Shown: piece by piece, positions 8,358 through 16,432 of the stretch
Layout of the letters: each line of letters starts with the position of its first letter
Position numbering within the stretch: position 1 is the first letter of the stretch
The notes under the pieces: generated by a model
Databases searched by the model: none
What the model was told of the DNA's origin: nothing
Seen by the model: the letters and a program-made list of their open reading frames with translations, nothing else
Program-made: the position numbers and the translations under genes
Assembly: GCA_012521935.1 (NCBI GenBank)
Contig: JAAYLJ010000078.1
Coordinates: 1 to 21,905 of the forward strand
DNA from: Campylobacteraceae bacterium
Lineage (GTDB): Bacteria > Campylobacterota > Campylobacteria > Campylobacterales > Campylobacteraceae
Length of the DNA stretch: 21,905 nt
Direction of reading: 5' to 3'

Positions 8358-9233
8358 CATCTCTCCTTTTATCTAAAATATTCTCTAGCGCATGGTTTAA
8401 CTTTGAGTAAAAAAATGAAAAATCCTCTTCAATTAGCTTTTGAGGATAAACTTTTGCGCCCTGCGTTAACATTAAAGAACTCTCTCCAAACTTCAATTTT
8501 AAAAGAGAAGCTGGAACTTTACAAAGAGTTGGCCTTTTTAAAAGTGAGCCTAAAGTTTTAGTAAAAACTCTATTATCCTCAGGATATGGGGAGGTGATAT
8601 TGTATATGCCTTTTTTATTTTTATCTTTGATGATATTTACAAAAATTCTATAAACATCTTCAATGTGTATCCATGAAAAACCCTGCTTTCCATCTCCTAA
8701 AACTCCACCAAAGCCTTTTTTAAAAATTGGCAATACCTCTTTTAAAATTCCACCATTTTTTCCTAAAACTACACCAAATCTAAAAATGACAACCCTAGTT
8801 TCATCACTACAAATCCTTAAAGCCTCCTCTTCCCACTCTTTAACAATCTTTACTAAAAAATTATCCCCAAATTCAAGCGAGTTTTCATCATGGTTTTTCC
8901 CACTTTTGTAAATCCCAATGGCTGAGGAGGATATGAATACTTTTGGTGGATTTTTCATTGATTTTATAGCATTTGCAATTAATTTTGTAGTTCCTATTCG
9001 ACTATCTAAGAGCATCTGTTTATATGAAGGTGTCCATTTTTTTATAATCTTTGCTCCTGCTAAATTTATGACAACTTCACAATCTTTAGTGTAGTTAAAA
9101 GTGCGCTCTCATCTTTTAAAATTTGTCTTGTTATGGAGACTATCTCATGTCCATTTTCTACAAATCTTTTTGAAATATAGTTACCTATGAAACCGCTAGC
9201 CCCACTCATCGCTATTCGCACTCTTCTCTCCAT
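8350..9233 (-). pseudogene. TIGR01777-family NAD(P)-dependent epimerase, broken by a one-base frameshift
   Basis: The reading frame from ATG 9233 encodes MERRVRIAMSGASGFIGNYI, a Rossmann GxxGxxG nucleotide-binding start. It continues to about 9100, then falls into TAA at 9068-9066. The rest of the family signature continues in the -1 frame (CEVVINLAGAKI, then KQMLLDSRIGTTK). It runs on to the end with a DUF1731-like C-terminus. Adding one T to the TTTT at 9100-9097 (minus strand) restores a single frame of 294 codons, the usual family length of about 290-300. The gene is therefore intact except for one base. Explanations are a real mutation, homopolymer phase variation, or a sequencing error. 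It appears to be the first gene of the minus-strand cluster. Its substrate is unknown in this family. Confidence 0.85.
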
Positions 9234-9259
9234 TTAAAAAATAAAAAACATATAGTTTA

Positions 9260-9273
9260 ATTTTAGCTAAAAT
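9260..9273. promoter_or_regulatory. Perfect 14-bp palindrome in the divergent msrB/epimerase promoter
   Basis: ATTTTAGCTAAAAT is its own reverse complement. It lies in the 70-bp gap between the divergent epimerase (start 9233) and msrB (start 9304) genes. On the minus strand a perfect TATAAT (9287-9282) would place transcription start near 9275, right at the palindrome. On the plus strand TATTAT (9281-9286) could serve msrB, with GGAAAG (9295-9300) as ribosome site. The palindrome would suit a dimeric repressor acting on the minus-strand operon. No -35 boxes are evident, which is common in Campylobacterota. Operator function is inferred. Confidence 0.45.
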
Positions 9274-9303
9274 AACATATTATTATATAAAGTTGGAAAG
9301 AAG

Positions 9304-9705
9304 ATGAAAAAGTTACTAATTTTACTTTCAATAGGGAGTTTTCTAATGGCACAAACAATTTTGACTGACAAAGAGAGATATATCATCGAACAAAAGGGGA
9401 CTGAAGCGCCTTTTAGTGGAAAATATAATGACTTTTATGAAGATGGAGTCTATCACTGCAAAAAATGCAAAGAGCCACTTTTTAAAAGTAAGGCAAAGTT
9501 CAACTCAAAATCAGGCTGGCCAAGCTTTGATGATGCCATAGAGGGCGCAGTAAAGGAGTTGCTAGATAAAGATGGATATAGAACCGAAATAGTTTGTGCA
9601 AATTGTGGTGCACACTTAGGACATGTTTTTAAAGGAGAGGGTTTTACTAAGAAAAACATAAGACACTGCGTAAACTCACTCTCATTAGAATTTATTGAAG
9701 AGTAG
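9304..9705 (+). CDS. msrB: Secreted methionine-R-sulfoxide reductase B
   Basis: MsrB reduces the R form of methionine sulfoxide in proteins. The 133 residues form a single MsrB domain after a signal peptide (residues 1-16, MKKLLILLSIGSFLMA), so it should act in the periplasm. Zinc ligands are C52/C55 (CKKC) and C98/C101 (CANC). The catalytic cysteine is C122 in RHCVNSLSLEF. The core motif SGWPSFDDAIEG is at 70-81 and GAHLGHVF at 102-109. The resolving cysteine of classical MsrB is absent, so recycling must use another cysteine or reductant. The start has GGAAAG 3-8 bases upstream. It is divergent from the ttr cluster and followed by valS, which has its own promoter. Confidence 0.9.
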   Translation: MKKLLILLSIGSFLMAQTILTDKERYIIEQKGTEAPFSGKYNDFYEDGVYHCKKCKEPLFKSKAKFNSKSGWPSFDDAIEGAVKELLDKDGYRTEIVCANCGAHLGHVFKGEGFTKKNIRHCVNSLSLEFIEE

Positions 9706-9735
9706 CATTTAAAGCCTTCATTATAGACTTTTAGA

Positions 9736-9741
9736 TATAAT
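9736..9741 (+). promoter_or_regulatory. -10 box of the valS promoter
   Basis: A perfect TATAAT sits in the 64-bp gap between msrB and valS. It would give a transcript starting near 9748 with a leader of about 22 bases. No -35 box is visible at 17 bp upstream, as is usual for Campylobacterota sigma-70 promoters. The placement fits separate transcription of valS and the dedA-like gene. Confidence 0.55.
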
Positions 9742-9769
9742 CGCACTCAAAAAAACTAAAGGGTAACTC

Positions 9770-12403
9770 GTGGGAGAAAACTCAACTACTTACAATCCAC
9801 ATGAAATAGAAGATAACTACTACAAAATTTGGGAAGAAAGAGGCTATTTTGAAATTGATGGCAACAAAGATATTTTAAAACCAAACAGAAGATTTTCCAT
9901 CATGCTTCCTCCTCCAAACATCACTGGAAGCTTACACATAGGGCACGCTTTTAACCATACTCTCATAGACATAATGACTAGATATAAAAGAATGGATGGG
10001 TATAAGACTCTTTGGCAACCTGGAACTGATCATGCTGGAATTGCGACTCAAAATGTAGTTGAGAGACAACTCTTAGCCAAAGGGATTAAAAAAGAGGATA
10101 TTGGAAGAGAGAAGTTTTTAGAAAAAGTGTGGCAATGGAAGGAAGAAAGTGGTGGAGTCATTGTCAAACAGATGCGTAAAATTGGGGTTTCACCTGCATG
10201 GAGTAGAGAGAGATTTACCATGGATGAGGGATTAAAACATGCTGTTAAAAAATCCTTCATAAATCTTTATAATGAAGGTTTGATTGTAAAAGATAACTAC
10301 ATGGTAAATTGGTGTACTCATGATGGCGCTCTTAGCGACATTGAGGTTGAGTATGAAGAAAACATTGGAAAACTCTACCATTTAAAATACTTTTTTGAAG
10401 ATAGTAAAGAGTTTGTAGTTGTAGCAACCACTAGGCCAGAAACATACTTTGGAGATACTGCTGTTATGGTAAATCCAAATGATGAGAGATATAAAGATTT
10501 AATTGGCAAAACAGTTGTCCTCCCGATAATTGGAAGAAAAATCAAAGTTATAGCAGATAGTTATGTAGATAGTAGTTTTGGAACAGGTTGCGTGAAAGTA
10601 ACGCCAGCCCATGATGTGAATGACTATGAGGTTGGAAAAAGGCACGGCTTAGATTTCATAACTATTTTTGATGAAAAAGGGATTTTAAATAGTCACTGCG
10701 GGGAGTTTGAAGGACTTGAGAGGATTGAGGCAAGAGATAGCGTAGTAAAAGCTCTAAATGATGGTGGTTTCATTGATAAAATAGAAGATTATACAAATCA
10801 AGTTGGGCACTGTTATAGGTGTGGGAATATAGTTGAGCCATATATTTCAAAACAGTGGTTTGTCAAGAAAAGCATTGCTGATGGCGCTATAAAAAAAGTA
10901 AATGAGGGTTTAGCAAAATTTTACCCATCTCATTGGATAAACTCATTTAATGCTTGGATGAATGAACTTAGAGATTGGTGCATTTCAAGGCAACTTTGGT
11001 GGGGACACCAAATACCTGTGTTTTACTGCAACAAGTGTGATAATGAGTGGGCGAGCAAAGAAGATGCCCCAGCTTCTTGTCCAAAATGCAAGAGCAAAGA
11101 CATTTATCAAGATCCAAATGTTTTAGATACTTGGTTTAGTTCAGGTCTTTGGCCTTTTTCTACTCTTGGGTGGGGAAATGAAAGCTTTGGTAAAGGGGAG
11201 CTTTGGAATGAGGATGATTTAAAAGAGTTTTATCCAAATTCACTAATGATAACTGGCTTTGATATTTTGTTTTTCTGGGTAGCTAGAATGCTATTTCAAG
11301 GCGAACACGCACTTAATGGACTCCCTTTTAAAGATATATATCTTCATGCTTTAGTTAAAGATGAGCATGGTCAAAAGATGAGTAAATCAAAAGGAAATGT
11401 CATTGATCCAATAGACGCGGTAAATAGCTTTAGCGCCGATTCTTTGCGCTTTACTCTAGCCATTTTAGCAATTCAAGGTAGAGACATAAAACTAAGCAAT
11501 GATAGATTAGAGCAGATGAGAAACTTCACAAATAAGCTATACAATGCTTCAAAATACCTTTTGCTTAATCAAAGTTCATTTAAAAACCTAGATGAAATAG
11601 AGATAAAAAGTGATCTTGGAAAATATATGCAAAGTAGGCTTTACCAAACCACTAAAGAGGTTAGACAAAATTTAGACTCGTATAGATTTAATGACGCCGC
11701 AACTGCTCTTTATAGATTTTTGTGGAATGAGTTTTGCGACTGGGGGATTGAGCTTAGTAAAGCAGAAAAAAGCTCTGTTAGCGAACTTGGCGCCATTTTC
11801 AAAGAAGCTATGAAACTACTTCATCCATTTATGCCATTTATCTCTGAGCATCTTTATCAAAACTTAAGCGCAACTTCACTCAAAGATAGTAAATCTATAA
11901 TGATAATGAAGTATCCAGAAAAAATAGAGCAAAACAAAGAGATTGAAAACACTTTTAACCTAGTCATTGAAGCCATTGTCTCCATTAGAAGGGCTAAAGC
12001 AACCATAGATTTAGCAAACCAAAGCATTGAAGTAGCGCATATAAAACTTCAAAAAAATATTGAACATTTAAAACCATTTATCACAAGGCTTGCAAAATGC
12101 AAGAGTGTGGAGTTTGTAAAAACAAATACGCTCAAAGCCATAAGAGATGTGAGTGATAATCTTGAAGTCTTCATCCCATTAAGTGGCATTGACTTAACTC
12201 CAATCATAGATAGACTCAAAAATCAAGCAGTAAAACTTGAAAAAGAGGTAGCAAAACTAAATGGAATGCTATCAAATAAAAAATTCATTGAAAATGCCCC
12301 AAAAGAGGTTATTTCACAAAATGAAAAGCTTTTTAAAGAAGCAAAAGAGAAGCTTGAAAAAGTAAATGAAGAGTTAGAGAGCTTAACTAAAAAAGATGGT
12401 TAA
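9770..12403 (+). CDS. valS: Valyl-tRNA synthetase
   Basis: This class I synthetase charges tRNA-Val with valine in the cytoplasm. The 877 residues are the normal length. The HIGH motif is H56-H59 (GSLHIGHAFNHT) after PPPNITG, and KMSKS is at 536-540 (HGQKMSKSKGN). The editing insertion (CP1) spans about 190-330 and includes the TTRPETYFGDTAVMVNP stretch. Cysteine pairs at C348/C351 and about 420-440 (CNKC, CPKC) are likely zinc sites. The C-terminal 65 residues form the charged coiled-coil arm typical of ValS. The start is GTG, preceded by GGG; no better in-frame start precedes it. It is followed directly by a dedA-like gene that shares one base with its stop codon. Confidence 0.97.
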   Translation: MGENSTTYNPHEIEDNYYKIWEERGYFEIDGNKDILKPNRRFSIMLPPPNITGSLHIGHAFNHTLIDIMTRYKRMDGYKTLWQPGTDHAGIATQNVVERQLLAKGIKKEDIGREKFLEKVWQWKEESGGVIVKQMRKIGVSPAWSRERFTMDEGLKHAVKKSFINLYNEGLIVKDNYMVNWCTHDGALSDIEVEYEENIGKLYHLKYFFEDSKEFVVVATTRPETYFGDTAVMVNPNDERYKDLIGKTVVLPIIGRKIKVIADSYVDSSFGTGCVKVTPAHDVNDYEVGKRHGLDFITIFDEKGILNSHCGEFEGLERIEARDSVVKALNDGGFIDKIEDYTNQVGHCYRCGNIVEPYISKQWFVKKSIADGAIKKVNEGLAKFYPSHWINSFNAWMNELRDWCISRQLWWGHQIPVFYCNKCDNEWASKEDAPASCPKCKSKDIYQDPNVLDTWFSSGLWPFSTLGWGNESFGKGELWNEDDLKEFYPNSLMITGFDILFFWVARMLFQGEHALNGLPFKDIYLHALVKDEHGQKMSKSKGNVIDPIDAVNSFSADSLRFTLAILAIQGRDIKLSNDRLEQMRNFTNKLYNASKYLLLNQSSFKNLDEIEIKSDLGKYMQSRLYQTTKEVRQNLDSYRFNDAATALYRFLWNEFCDWGIELSKAEKSSVSELGAIFKEAMKLLHPFMPFISEHLYQNLSATSLKDSKSIMIMKYPEKIEQNKEIENTFNLVIEAIVSIRRAKATIDLANQSIEVAHIKLQKNIEHLKPFITRLAKCKSVEFVKTNTLKAIRDVSDNLEVFIPLSGIDLTPIIDRLKNQAVKLEKEVAKLNGMLSNKKFIENAPKEVISQNEKLFKEAKEKLEKVNEELESLTKKDG

Positions 12404-13002
12404 TGTTTTTTGAAATTATCAACTTTTTGGTTGAAACTATCGGCTCTTTAGGATACATTGGGATTTTTTTTCTAATGTTTTTGGAGAGCTCATTCTTCCC
12501 TTTTCCTAGTGAAGTTGTGATGATACCTGCTGGATATTTAGCTTATAAAGGCGAAATGAGCGCTTACATTGCCATCTTTTTTGGCACTTTAGGCTCACTT
12601 GCTGGAGCTTTGTTTAACTACTATTTAAGCCTTAAGTTAGGAAGAGCACTTTTGCTAAAATATGGGAAATACATCTGGTTTGATGAAGAGAAGTTAAATA
12701 AACTTGAAATATTTTTCACTAAACATGGTGAGATTTCAACCTTCAATGGAAGACTTCTTCCAGGCATCCGTCAATACATCTCCTTGCCTGCAGGGTTAGC
12801 TAAAATGAATCTTTTAAAATTTCAAATCTATACATCTTTGGGAGCTTTCATCTGGGTTAGCATTCTTGTAGGACTTGGATATTTTTTAGGAGATAATGAA
12901 GCTTTAATAAAAGAGTATCTAAAGCAGATAATCTTACTACTTTTTTTTCTAATCTTACTTTTTTCAGCTATATACTTTTTTTGGAAAAAAAGAAAAGCCT
13001 AA
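12403..13002 (+). CDS. DedA-family membrane protein
   Basis: A 199-residue inner-membrane protein has about five hydrophobic segments. The DedA (SNARE-associated, PF09335) signature is clear: FLESSFFPFPSEVVMIPAG at 26-44 and FNGRLLPGIRQYISLPAGL at 114-132, with the paired arginines R117 and R123. Known family members act in lipid-carrier (undecaprenyl phosphate) or phospholipid recycling and in proton-motive-force maintenance; which applies here is unknown. The ATG lies in TAATG, sharing one base with the valS stop, so the two are translationally coupled. The stop codon lies in the following terminator hairpin. Confidence 0.9.
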   Translation: MFFEIINFLVETIGSLGYIGIFFLMFLESSFFPFPSEVVMIPAGYLAYKGEMSAYIAIFFGTLGSLAGALFNYYLSLKLGRALLLKYGKYIWFDEEKLNKLEIFFTKHGEISTFNGRLLPGIRQYISLPAGLAKMNLLKFQIYTSLGAFIWVSILVGLGYFLGDNEALIKEYLKQIILLLFFLILLFSAIYFFWKKRKA

Positions 13003-13010
13003 AAAGGCTT
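12995..13010. terminator. Hairpin terminator between dedA-like gene and mogA
   Basis: A 6-bp stem (AAGCCT at 12995-13000, AGGCTT at 13005-13010) has an AAAA loop that overlaps the dedA-like stop codon. On the minus strand it is followed by TTTTCTTTTTTT, a strong T-tract, so it should end the mogA transcript. On the plus strand it is followed by AACTATTTTT, a weaker tract. A bidirectional terminator for the two convergent genes is likely. Confidence 0.7.
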
Positions 13011-13012
13011 AA

Positions 13013-13543
13013 CTATTTTTGCTTTGGTCTAAAAGCTTTTATCACGCTCTCATCAGTTTCAAGATAAGGCCCTTCAATCAAATCTATGCAGTATGGAACT
13101 GCTGGAAAAACTGCGTCTAAACACTCTTTTATAGACTTTGGTTTTCCTGGAAGATTTATAATGAGTGCCTTTCCTCTAATGCCAGCAGTCTGTCTTGAAA
13201 GAATTGCGGTTGGAACATATTTTAAACTTATCTGTCTCATTAGCTCTCCAAAACCAGGCATCATCTTATCGCAAACTGCTTCAGTTGCTTCTGGAGCTAA
13301 ATCTCTAGGTGCTGGGCCTGTGCTTCCTGTTGTCACAACTAAAGAGCACCCTTTTTCATCTATCATTTCAATTAGTTTTTCTTCAATCCCTTTTTGATCA
13401 TCTGGAATCACTTCATAAATATACTCCCAAGGAGAGCTTAAGTAGCTAGTTAAAGTCTCTATGATGGCCTTTCCTGAAATGTCTTCATAAACTCCCGCAC
13501 TTGCTCTATCTGATAGTGTTAAAATTCCAATCTTTGCTTTCAT
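13013..13543 (-). CDS. mogA: Molybdopterin adenylyltransferase MogA
   Basis: MogA adenylylates molybdopterin to prepare it for molybdenum insertion. The 176 residues have the MogA core: LTLSDRAS at 9-16, D49 in VIPDDQ, and TTGSTGPAPRDLAPEAT at 71-87 with D81. These Asp positions match those I recall as essential in E. coli MogA (D49, D82). PGFGELMRQISL follows at 96-107. It starts 8 bp after the ftsH-like stop, and its ribosome site AAGGA overlaps that stop codon, so it is the last gene of the six-gene operon. Its product would feed the cofactor of TtrA, though the two genes are not in one operon. MoaB-type proteins are the alternative, but length and motif favour MogA. Confidence 0.88.
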   Translation of the reverse strand: MKAKIGILTLSDRASAGVYEDISGKAIIETLTSYLSSPWEYIYEVIPDDQKGIEEKLIEMIDEKGCSLVVTTGSTGPAPRDLAPEATEAVCDKMMPGFGELMRQISLKYVPTAILSRQTAGIRGKALIINLPGKPKSIKECLDAVFPAVPYCIDLIEGPYLETDESVIKAFRPKQK

Positions 13544-13551
13544 TTTCTTCC

Positions 13552-15210
13552 TTAAAAATAGTTTTTTACAATCTCTTTTAATTTTTCTTTTGTGATGCTC
13601 TCTTTTTCTAGCAACTCTTTAGTTATAAGCTCAAGCGGCTCTTTTAGCCCTTCTAAAAAGCTCTCAACCTCTTTTAGCGCATCTTCTAAAACCTTTGTGA
13701 CATCGTTTCCCTGCGGGAGTAAAAACTCTCCCATCCCATAACTTCCTATCATCTTTTCAGCAAGCTCTTTAGCATGAATTAAATCATCTTTTGAGTTTGA
13801 AAATTTCTCATTAAATAGCATAGTTGTTGCGGCAGTTCCAGCTAAATAAACTTTTATCTTATTTAATATTTGTGTTTTTGACTCGATTTCACGGTCGATC
13901 TCTTTTACTCTATCGTGAGTTATGGTGATTTTGTCAAAATCTACTTCAAACCAGTAGGCACTTAATGCTTTTGCTGCTTGATATGAAGCTTGGATTTTTT
14001 TCTCCTCTTCACTATAAGTTAAAACTTTCCTTTTCCCAAGCAAAACCTTCTCTCTTACAGCTTGAAAATCCTCAAATGTAACCTCTTCTTTATTGTTTCT
14101 TAAAGCATTAATTGCTGCTTCATTTACTAAAGTTGCAAGAGCAGCCCCACTAAAACCAACGCTTATTTTAGCCACATCTTCAATATCCACGCTGCTTGGT
14201 TTACCTTTTAAGTAAATCTCTAAAATTCTTTTCCTATCTTCAAGATCAGGCATAGGTAGGAAAATTCTCCTATCAAATCTTCCAGACCTAAGGAGCGCCT
14301 CATCTATCATCTCTAGCCTATTTGTAGCAGCTATTACTATGACTCCAGAACTATCCTCAAACCCATCAATCTCAGTTAAAAGTTGGTTTAAAGTAGCTTC
14401 TCTCTCATCATTTCTAAACCCTCCTCTAGCCTTTCCAACTGCGTCAATCTCATCAATGAAGATGATGGATGGTGAATAGGATTTTGCTCTAGAGAAAAGC
14501 TCTCTAACTCTTTTTGCCCCCATGCCAACATAGATTTGCACAAAACTAGCACCGCTTTGGTAAAAAAACGGAACATTTGCCTCACCCGCAACTGCCTTTG
14601 CTATCATAGTTTTTCCAACACCAGGTGGGCCTATTAATAAAACGCCTTTTGGAAGCCTTATGCCATACTCTTTATATTTTTTTGGATTTTTCAAAAAATC
14701 TACGATTTCAGAAAGCTCCTCTTTTACCCCATCAATCCCCGCTACATCTTTAAATTTTAAATTTGATATGGCTGGAGTTATGCGAGAGGGCATCAAAGTT
14801 TCAAGCTCAAACGCTTGATTTCTTTGCTTAATTTCTATTTTGTTTTTTTCATTCTCTTTTCTTAAGTAGTAGCCAAAACCAAATATAGCACCTAGAAAAA
14901 GGGTTAAAATGATTATGTCTTGAAAAAGTCCAGACTCTTTTGCTACGCTAACAGGGACTTCATTTAATAACTCTTTTAAATTTACTCCATCTTTAATGAC
15001 ACTATATTTATAACTATTTGTTGTTAAAATCACTTCATTATCAAAAATCTTAGCTTTTTTAATGGCTTTAGCCTCTAAAAGAGTTTCATACATTTTCAAA
15101 TCAATCACTACTGGCCTATTTTTTAAATATGAAAAACCAAGCAATCCAATGACAATTGATAGCGCCATGATTGATATCATAAGCTTTTGTGATTTAAAAA
15201 TTCGCTTCAT
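13552..15210 (-). CDS. FtsH-like membrane AAA ATPase without the zinc protease motif
   Basis: The 552 residues have the FtsH layout: membrane helices at about 10-28 and 97-115 around a small periplasmic domain, an AAA module, and an FtsH-like C-terminal domain. Walker A is GPPGVGKT at 194-201 and Walker B is IIFIDEID with D253/E254. The second region of homology (LLRSGRFDRR) is intact. Where FtsH has HEAGH, this protein has YQAAK (Y410, Q411, K414), so both histidines and the glutamate are lost. The region of the third zinc ligand is kept (NSKDDLIHAKELAEKM). It should unfold or remodel proteins but not cut them. ATG 15210 has AAGG 9 bases upstream; an ATG at 15219 lies on top of that site. 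It overlaps mtaB by 17 bp. It resembles what I recall as Cj1005c/HP0286. Confidence 0.85.
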   Translation of the reverse strand: MKRIFKSQKLMISIMALSIVIGLLGFSYLKNRPVVIDLKMYETLLEAKAIKKAKIFDNEVILTTNSYKYSVIKDGVNLKELLNEVPVSVAKESGLFQDIIILTLFLGAIFGFGYYLRKENEKNKIEIKQRNQAFELETLMPSRITPAISNLKFKDVAGIDGVKEELSEIVDFLKNPKKYKEYGIRLPKGVLLIGPPGVGKTMIAKAVAGEANVPFFYQSGASFVQIYVGMGAKRVRELFSRAKSYSPSIIFIDEIDAVGKARGGFRNDEREATLNQLLTEIDGFEDSSGVIVIAATNRLEMIDEALLRSGRFDRRIFLPMPDLEDRKRILEIYLKGKPSSVDIEDVAKISVGFSGAALATLVNEAAINALRNNKEEVTFEDFQAVREKVLLGKRKVLTYSEEEKKIQASYQAAKALSAYWFEVDFDKITITHDRVKEIDREIESKTQILNKIKVYLAGTAATTMLFNEKFSNSKDDLIHAKELAEKMIGSYGMGEFLLPQGNDVTKVLEDALKEVESFLEGLKEPLELITKELLEKESITKEKLKEIVKNYF

Positions 15211-16432
15211 TATACCCATCCTTTATGGCATAGCTAGGGAGTTCTAGCCATCTATTTTTCTCATACTCCCCTTCTATTTTTACTAAATTATAAAACTGAT
15301 CATAGCCAGATGAAAAGCCATTTTCATACTTTTCAACCAAAACTTCTAGTTTGATTTCTTTATGTTTTTTTCTAAAGTTTAAATTATTAGTAAAAACTAT
15401 ATCTTTTAACTCTTTTAATCTCTTTTTAGCAACTTTTTGCGAAACATCAAGATCCATATTAGCAGAGATTGTACCCTCTCTTTTACTAAAAGTAAAACCA
15501 TGTAGATGAGTTAGGGGAAACTTTTTAAACCACTCTAACGCTTCATTCCAAACCTCATCGCTCTCCCCTGGGTGCCCTACTATATAATCAGTCCCAAGTG
15601 CAAACCCCATGGATGAGAGCTTTTCGAAAAGTTTTAAATCTTTTTCAACTTCATTTCTTCTTCTCATTATCTTTAGCATTTTAGAACTTGTGTGCTGAAG
15701 GGCAATGTGTAAATGTTTTTCTATATAGTTTTGGCTTAAAACTTCTAACATTTCCTTGTCAATTTGAACTGGCTCAATACTTCCAAGCCTTACTCTTTTA
15801 AGCCCATCAATTTCACCAAGAATTTTAAGAAGTCCTCCTAAAGAGCTATTTTTATCTTTTCCATAACTGCCTATGTTGGTTCCTGTTAATACTATCTCTT
15901 TATATCCGCTATCAATTAACTCTCTTGCTTGATTTAAAAGAAGCTTCTCATCATAGCTTCTAGCCTTTCCTCTAACTGTTGGGATAATGCAGTAGCTGCA
16001 CTGAAAATTGCACCCCTCTTGTATTTTTATAAAGGCTTTAGTTTTATCACTTTTTATGCTTTTTTGCTCATCTAGTTTGGTTAAATCTCCTTTTTGTACA
16101 AAAGGCTTATTTAGGCTTAATAGTTCATTTAAGTTACCTTTTTTTGAGTGTCCAAGTACTCCAAAAACTAATCCACTCTTTTTTAAACTCTCACCCTTGC
16201 TAAGAGCCCCACACCCAGCGATTATGACCCTTTTATTTAAACTATTCATCTTTTTTATATATGCTCTTACAGTTGCATCGGCACTATTTGTAACAGTACA
16301 AGAGTTTACAACTACAATTTCCGCTTCATTTTCACTAAAAACTCTTTGGAAATTTTCTAAATTTGCAGCTATTAGCTCGGTATCATAGATATTTGTCCTA
16401 CATCCAAAAGTTTTAAAAAAAACCTTATTCAT
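15194..16432 (-). CDS. mtaB: tRNA t6A37 methylthiotransferase MtaB
   Basis: This radical-SAM enzyme adds a methylthio group to t6A at position 37 of ANN-decoding tRNAs. The 412 residues carry the UPF0004 N-terminal domain with cluster ligands C11 (FGCRTN), C45 (VNSCTVTNSA) and C74 (AGCGALSKG). The radical-SAM motif is C141/C145/C148 (EGCNFQCSYC). The sequence FGCRTN with no FGCQMN-type motif favours MtaB over MiaB or RimO. The start is the ATG in TGATG, sharing one base with the stop of the mscS-like gene, with AGGAG upstream. A TTG one codon earlier is unlikely. Position between mscS-like and ftsH-like genes matches my memory of Campylobacter jejuni. Confidence 0.9.
   Translation of the reverse strand: MNKVFFKTFGCRTNIYDTELIAANLENFQRVFSENEAEIVVVNSCTVTNSADATVRAYIKKMNSLNKRVIIAGCGALSKGESLKKSGLVFGVLGHSKKGNLNELLSLNKPFVQKGDLTKLDEQKSIKSDKTKAFIKIQEGCNFQCSYCIIPTVRGKARSYDEKLLLNQARELIDSGYKEIVLTGTNIGSYGKDKNSSLGGLLKILGEIDGLKRVRLGSIEPVQIDKEMLEVLSQNYIEKHLHIALQHTSSKMLKIMRRRNEVEKDLKLFEKLSSMGFALGTDYIVGHPGESDEVWNEALEWFKKFPLTHLHGFTFSKREGTISANMDLDVSQKVAKKRLKELKDIVFTNNLNFRKKHKEIKLEVLVEKYENGFSSGYDQFYNLVKIEGEYEKNRWLELPSYAIKDGYNEANF

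Noticed and set aside
9109..9120. A slippery heptamer T-TTA-AAA just before the epimerase frame change, suggesting programmed -1 frameshifting.
   Set aside because: A -1 shift at this site runs at once into TGA (9111-9109). The productive change must occur after it, near the TTTT at 9100-9097, where no standard slippery heptamer fits. A one-base loss is the simpler reading.
13552..15210. Annotation as an active FtsH protease.
   Set aside because: The zinc motif is absent, so only the ATPase part can be supported.
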